Below, one piece after another: positions 5,104 through 7,442 of a stretch of DNA of 7,442 nt. The stretch lies in assembly GCA_029259285.1 (NCBI GenBank), contig JAPDJB010000117.1:1-7442 (forward strand). The letters are read 5' to 3'. The DNA comes from Candidatus Bathyarchaeota archaeon. Its GTDB lineage: Archaea; Thermoproteota; Bathyarchaeia; TCS64; B23. The notes under the pieces are model-generated. The model saw only the letters and a list, made by a program, of their open reading frames with translations, was not told the DNA's origin and did no database searches. The stretch's first letter is position 1; each line of letters opens with the position of its first letter. A program made the translations under genes and the position numbers.

Positions 5104-5116
5104 CATTTGATTATTG

Positions 5117-5569
5117 ATGGGGACTGAGTCGTCTGGAAGTGGGGTGAGGGTTTTGGATTGGCCTCTCCTCCAACGCCTCCTAGGGGAGTTGGCCGATGAG
5201 ATCAGGGATTCGGGCTTTAGGCCTGATGTCATCATCGGCCTCGGGAGGCGAGGCTGGGTCTTCGCCAGGCTCCTCTCAGATCACCTAGGCGTCTCAGACC
5301 TCATAACGCTTCACGCTAACATCCCCATCGATGTGGAGAGAATCTCCCTGGAGTTGCGAAATAGGCGGATCCTAGTCGTCTTCGATGTGGAGGAGGCCGC
5401 CGACGTCCTTGGAGATGCCATACAAAATCTGAGAGGTTATGGGGCTTCGGAGATCAGAACCGCCACACTGCTGCTTTCAAGGTCTTCGAAGGTCGCCGTC
5501 GACTATCATCACTCGCTCGGTGAGGGGGTCATCTATCCCTGGGAGCTTCATAGGCGTCGAGGGGTCTGA
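5117..5569 (+). CDS. Phosphoribosyltransferase-like protein with degenerate PRPP loop
   Basis: A 150-residue type I phosphoribosyltransferase fold of the archaeal purine (hypoxanthine/xanthine/guanine-like) group. Family features are LADEIRDSGFRPDVIIGLGRRGWVFARLLSDHLGV (25-59), in which canonical proteins read PDVIVG-x-x-RGGW, and the C-terminal VDYHHS...GVIYPWE hood region. The PRPP-binding strand-loop, normally two acidic residues followed by an x-x-D-T-G-x-T/S loop, reads ILVVFDVEEAADVLGDA (85-101): the first Asp is Phe, DTG is replaced by EAA, and the Thr/Ser is Val. Phosphate binding through that loop should be impaired, so catalysis is doubtful. It may be a regulator or an inactive partner of an active paralogue. 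The start is uncertain: ATG 5117 (leaderless-type), GTG 5144, or TTG 5153, which has GGTGA 5 nt upstream. Its end is 3 nt from the convergent mtnP. Confidence 0.75.
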   Translation: MGTESSGSGVRVLDWPLLQRLLGELADEIRDSGFRPDVIIGLGRRGWVFARLLSDHLGVSDLITLHANIPIDVERISLELRNRRILVVFDVEEAADVLGDAIQNLRGYGASEIRTATLLLSRSSKVAVDYHHSLGEGVIYPWELHRRRGV

Positions 5570-5572
5570 AGC

Positions 5573-6367
5573 CTATATCAACGCCTCCTTTAGGGCTTCA
5601 CCGCATTTACAGGTTCTCTCCCTCGGAATCTCCGGTATCGCCTCCATTATGAGTCTCCTGAAGTTCTCAACGTTTCTACGCATGGTCTCCACGATCTCCT
5701 GCGTCGAAACCGGCTTCTCAGCCCAGACATCGTAGTCGGTGACCATGGCGACGGAGACGTAGCATATCTCAGCCTCCCTGGCGAGGACGCATTCGGGGTA
5801 GAGGGTCATCCCTATTATGTCGGCTCCCCAGCTCCTGAAGAGCCTCGACTCGGCTCTGGTGGAGAACCTCGGCCCCTGGATGCAGACATAGGTTCCCGTG
5901 GGGTGAACCCTCAGGCCGAGCCTCTTGGTGAACTCTATGAAGAACTCCCTTAGCTGGGGGCAGAAGGGGTCTGCCATGGAGATGTGGCAGAGCTGTCCCC
6001 CCTCGTAGAAGGTGTCTGGACGCCCCTTTGTGCGATCTATGAACTGGTCTGGGATGACGAAGTCCCCTGGCCGATAGTCCTCTCTGAGGCTTCCGACGGC
6101 TGAGCTGGCTATGATGCGCTTGACGCCTAGCTCCTTGAGCGCCCAGATGTTGGCTCTGTTGTTGATCCTATGCGGGGGAATCTGATGGCCTCTCCCATGG
6201 CGGGGGATGAATGCGATTCTACGCCCCTTATAGGTTCCGAGGGTTATGAGGTCTGAGGGCGCCCCATAGGGGGTGTAGACCTTGATTTCACGGACATCCT
6301 CCAAGATTCCGGGGTCGTAGACCCCCGTTCCACCTATTATACCGATCTCAGCCCTCGGCTTCTCCAT
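5573..6367 (-). CDS. mtnP: 5'-methylthioadenosine phosphorylase
   Basis: Phosphorylase that splits 5'-methylthioadenosine, a by-product of polyamine and related synthesis, into adenine and methylthioribose-1-phosphate. At 264 residues it has the usual length. Visible motifs are IGGTG (11-15) and PRHGRGH (55-61) for phosphate, SSAVGSLREDYRPGDFVIPDQ (88-108), QGPRFSTRAES (164-174), GMTLYPE (186-192) and MVTDYDVWAEKPVS (208-221). D211 and D213 in TDYD match the adenine-recognising aspartates of methylthioadenosine phosphorylases rather than the asparagine of 6-oxopurine phosphorylases. Near the C-terminus C253-K-C255 is the CxC motif known from hyperthermophilic archaeal enzymes, and further cysteines (C136, C193, C202) may pair in disulfides. 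The start is ATG 6367; a weak TATA, CTTTATC, lies about 30 nt upstream, with no clear ribosome binding site. With ahcY it forms the by-product clearance side of S-adenosylmethionine metabolism. Confidence 0.94.
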   Translation of the reverse strand: MEKPRAEIGIIGGTGVYDPGILEDVREIKVYTPYGAPSDLITLGTYKGRRIAFIPRHGRGHQIPPHRINNRANIWALKELGVKRIIASSAVGSLREDYRPGDFVIPDQFIDRTKGRPDTFYEGGQLCHISMADPFCPQLREFFIEFTKRLGLRVHPTGTYVCIQGPRFSTRAESRLFRSWGADIIGMTLYPECVLAREAEICYVSVAMVTDYDVWAEKPVSTQEIVETMRRNVENFRRLIMEAIPEIPRERTCKCGEALKEALI

Positions 6368-6393
6368 ATCGATTAGAGCATCTCAGCTAATCC

Positions 6394-6400
6394 GATAAAG
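6394..6400. promoter_or_regulatory. Weak TATA-like element in the mtnP/transporter divergent gap
   Basis: CTTTATC on the minus strand (GATAAAG on plus) is centred about 30 nt before the mtnP ATG, giving a near-leaderless transcript. Read the other way it would start transcripts near 6423, just before the transporter's ribosome binding site. Either or both uses are possible; the match to consensus is modest. Confidence 0.3.
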
Positions 6401-6427
6401 ATTCCGTCGCAAAGCATTAAATTTGAG

Positions 6428-6433
6428 AGGTGG
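6428..6433 (+). promoter_or_regulatory. Ribosome binding site fixing the transporter start
   Basis: AGGTGG, extended as GAGAGGTGGAT, is a strong match to the archaeal 16S rRNA 3' end and lies 5 nt before GTG 6439. It argues against the in-frame GTG at 6430, which sits inside it. It also shows that this gene, unlike several others here, has a leader. Confidence 0.55.
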
Positions 6434-6438
6434 ATATT

Positions 6439-7442
6439 GTGGGAATCACGTTGAGGGGTAGGCCCTATCTCACGCTCTCAATACTCTTCCTGGGATATGT
6501 CACGGAGAACCTACTTAGATCAGCGGCATCAGCCCTCAGCCCAATCCTCATGGAGGAGTTTGGCCTCTCCTACTCCGAGATGGGCCTCATCCTCTCAGCC
6601 TTCTTCCTACTATACACCTTCATGCAGCTCGTCAGCGGCGTCCTCTCGGAGACGATAGGCCCCAGGAGGGCGATAATCGGTTTCACCCTCATATCGATCC
6701 TTGGGGTTTCACTCATCTACCTGTCGAGGGGCTTCTACTCCTTCTTCATCGCTCAGATGCTCCTCGGATTCGGCTTCAGCATCTTCTACATCAACTCGGT
6801 GAAGCTCCTGTCAAGCTGGTTTAGGGATGGCGCCACCGCCATAGGGATTCTAAGCGCCGCCTCCGGCATCGGCTCCTCCATCGCCTATATAGGATTCCCC
6901 ATCTTCATCTCCCTCCTAGGAAGCTGGAGGCTGCTCTACCTCATCTCCCTCATAATCCTAGCTCTAAGCGAAGTCCTCTCCTTCCTATTATTGAGGGAGG
7001 GCCCCTACAGGGTGGGGGGAGACTCGGAGGGGCATCTCTCAACCCTTCTCTTAAGGGCGCTAAATAGGAGGGAGCTCTACACGATCTACGTTGGATATGC
7101 CTTGATGAACTTTGGATGGGCCTTCCTCTCATGGCTTCCAAAGTATCTCATGGAGAATGGGGGTTTAACCTATCTTGAGGCTGGATTTGTCTCCAGCATC
7201 TATACCATCGCCGGAATACCTGGATGCATAATCATCCCCTACATCTCCAATAGGGTTAGGAGCAGGAGGAAGCCCCTAATCGGAGCCTCCCTCATCCAGC
7301 TCCTCCTCCTAATCATCCTCATCGAAATGCGTGGGGGCACCCCCCTCCTCTATGCGTTGATCGTCTTTCCCCTGGGCGTCTCCTCCTCATTCTGGGTTTT
7401 ACCCTTCTCCATGATAACGGAGCTGATGGGGAGGGGGGCCGG
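6439..7442 (+). CDS. Major facilitator superfamily transporter (3'-truncated by window edge)
   Basis: Integral membrane transporter of the major facilitator superfamily, substrate unknown. The frame is open from GTG 6439 to the window edge, 334 codons without a stop. About ten membrane segments can be traced, near residues 10-32, 47-67, 78-96, 99-124, 133-162, 164-186, 213-237, 249-270, 279-297 and 301-327, so roughly two helices and the C-terminus are missing. The loop between helices 2 and 3, SGVLSETIGPRR (66-77), is the superfamily's motif A, with E in place of the usual D. A weaker counterpart, SNRVRSRRK, follows helix 8. Residues about 187-212 form the charged cytoplasmic loop joining the two halves. 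The overall pattern resembles sugar-phosphate/organic anion or nitrate-type carriers, but nothing seen identifies the cargo. It is divergent from mtnP, so co-function with salvage is possible but unsupported. Confidence 0.88.
   Translation, partial: MGITLRGRPYLTLSILFLGYVTENLLRSAASALSPILMEEFGLSYSEMGLILSAFFLLYTFMQLVSGVLSETIGPRRAIIGFTLISILGVSLIYLSRGFYSFFIAQMLLGFGFSIFYINSVKLLSSWFRDGATAIGILSAASGIGSSIAYIGFPIFISLLGSWRLLYLISLIILALSEVLSFLLLREGPYRVGGDSEGHLSTLLLRALNRRELYTIYVGYALMNFGWAFLSWLPKYLMENGGLTYLEAGFVSSIYTIAGIPGCIIIPYISNRVRSRRKPLIGASLIQLLLLIILIEMRGGTPLLYALIVFPLGVSSSFWVLPFSMITELMGRGA

Noticed and set aside
6950..7141. 63-codon open frame on the minus strand
   Set aside because: Falls within the transporter, whose hydrophobic helices run through the plus strand; the translation is Arg/Pro-rich shadow.
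1..7442. CRISPR array, tRNA or rRNA gene
   Set aside because: No regularly spaced direct repeats and no tRNA-like cloverleaf were seen, and almost all of the window is occupied by confident protein genes.

Overview
The window reads as archaeal chromosome. The strongest markers are an archaeal translation initiation factor 2 beta subunit followed by its frequent archaeal neighbour, a DUF424 protein. Archaeal-type S-adenosylhomocysteine hydrolase, 5'-methylthioadenosine phosphorylase with a C-terminal CxC motif, indolepyruvate:ferredoxin oxidoreductase and a VapBC pair fit the same picture. Several genes have a TATA-like element about 22-32 nt before the start codon and no clear ribosome binding site, as expected for leaderless archaeal transcripts; GTG and TTG starts are common. 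Protein types suggest an anaerobic thermophile, perhaps Thermoproteota/TACK; this last placement is inference and low confidence. Genes are tightly packed and sampled coding lines run near 57-62% GC, except one AT-rich gene at 2028-2471 (about 23-35% GC in sampled lines).

Layout. Positions 2-565 (+): iorB, cut by the left edge. 566-592: two small inverted repeats, a possible operator. 603-1315 (+): vapB-vapC toxin-antitoxin pair, probably joined by a 4-nt TTGA overlap. 1303-1968 (-): endonuclease III, whose 3' end overlaps that of vapC by 13 nt. 2028-2471 (-): AT-rich, lone PD-(D/E)xK nuclease-like gene, probably acquired. 2541-3806 (-): ahcY. 3844-4143 (-): DUF424. 4150-4560 (-): aIF2 beta. 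4601-5083 (-): minimal nucleotidyltransferase with a stub resembling the first HEPN helix. 5117-5569 (+): phosphoribosyltransferase-like protein with a degraded PRPP loop. 5573-6367 (-): mtnP. 6439-7442 (+): major facilitator transporter cut by the right edge. No gene-free stretch exceeds about 75 nt.

How the genes relate. AhcY and MtnP clear the two main by-products of S-adenosylmethionine use, S-adenosylhomocysteine and 5'-methylthioadenosine, and release adenosine and adenine. A purine-type phosphoribosyltransferase fold lies between them, but its PRPP-binding loop has lost the expected residues, so it may be a regulator or ligand-binding paralogue rather than an enzyme. aIF2 beta and DUF424 form a coupled translation pair. 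VapBC, the nucleotidyltransferase with a HEPN stub and the AT-rich nuclease are accessory or defence-like genes interspersed among housekeeping genes. No complete new multigene system is evident. The best leads are the degenerate phosphoribosyltransferase, the AT-rich nuclease gene, and the palindromes in the vapB and nucleotidyltransferase/phosphoribosyltransferase promoter regions.
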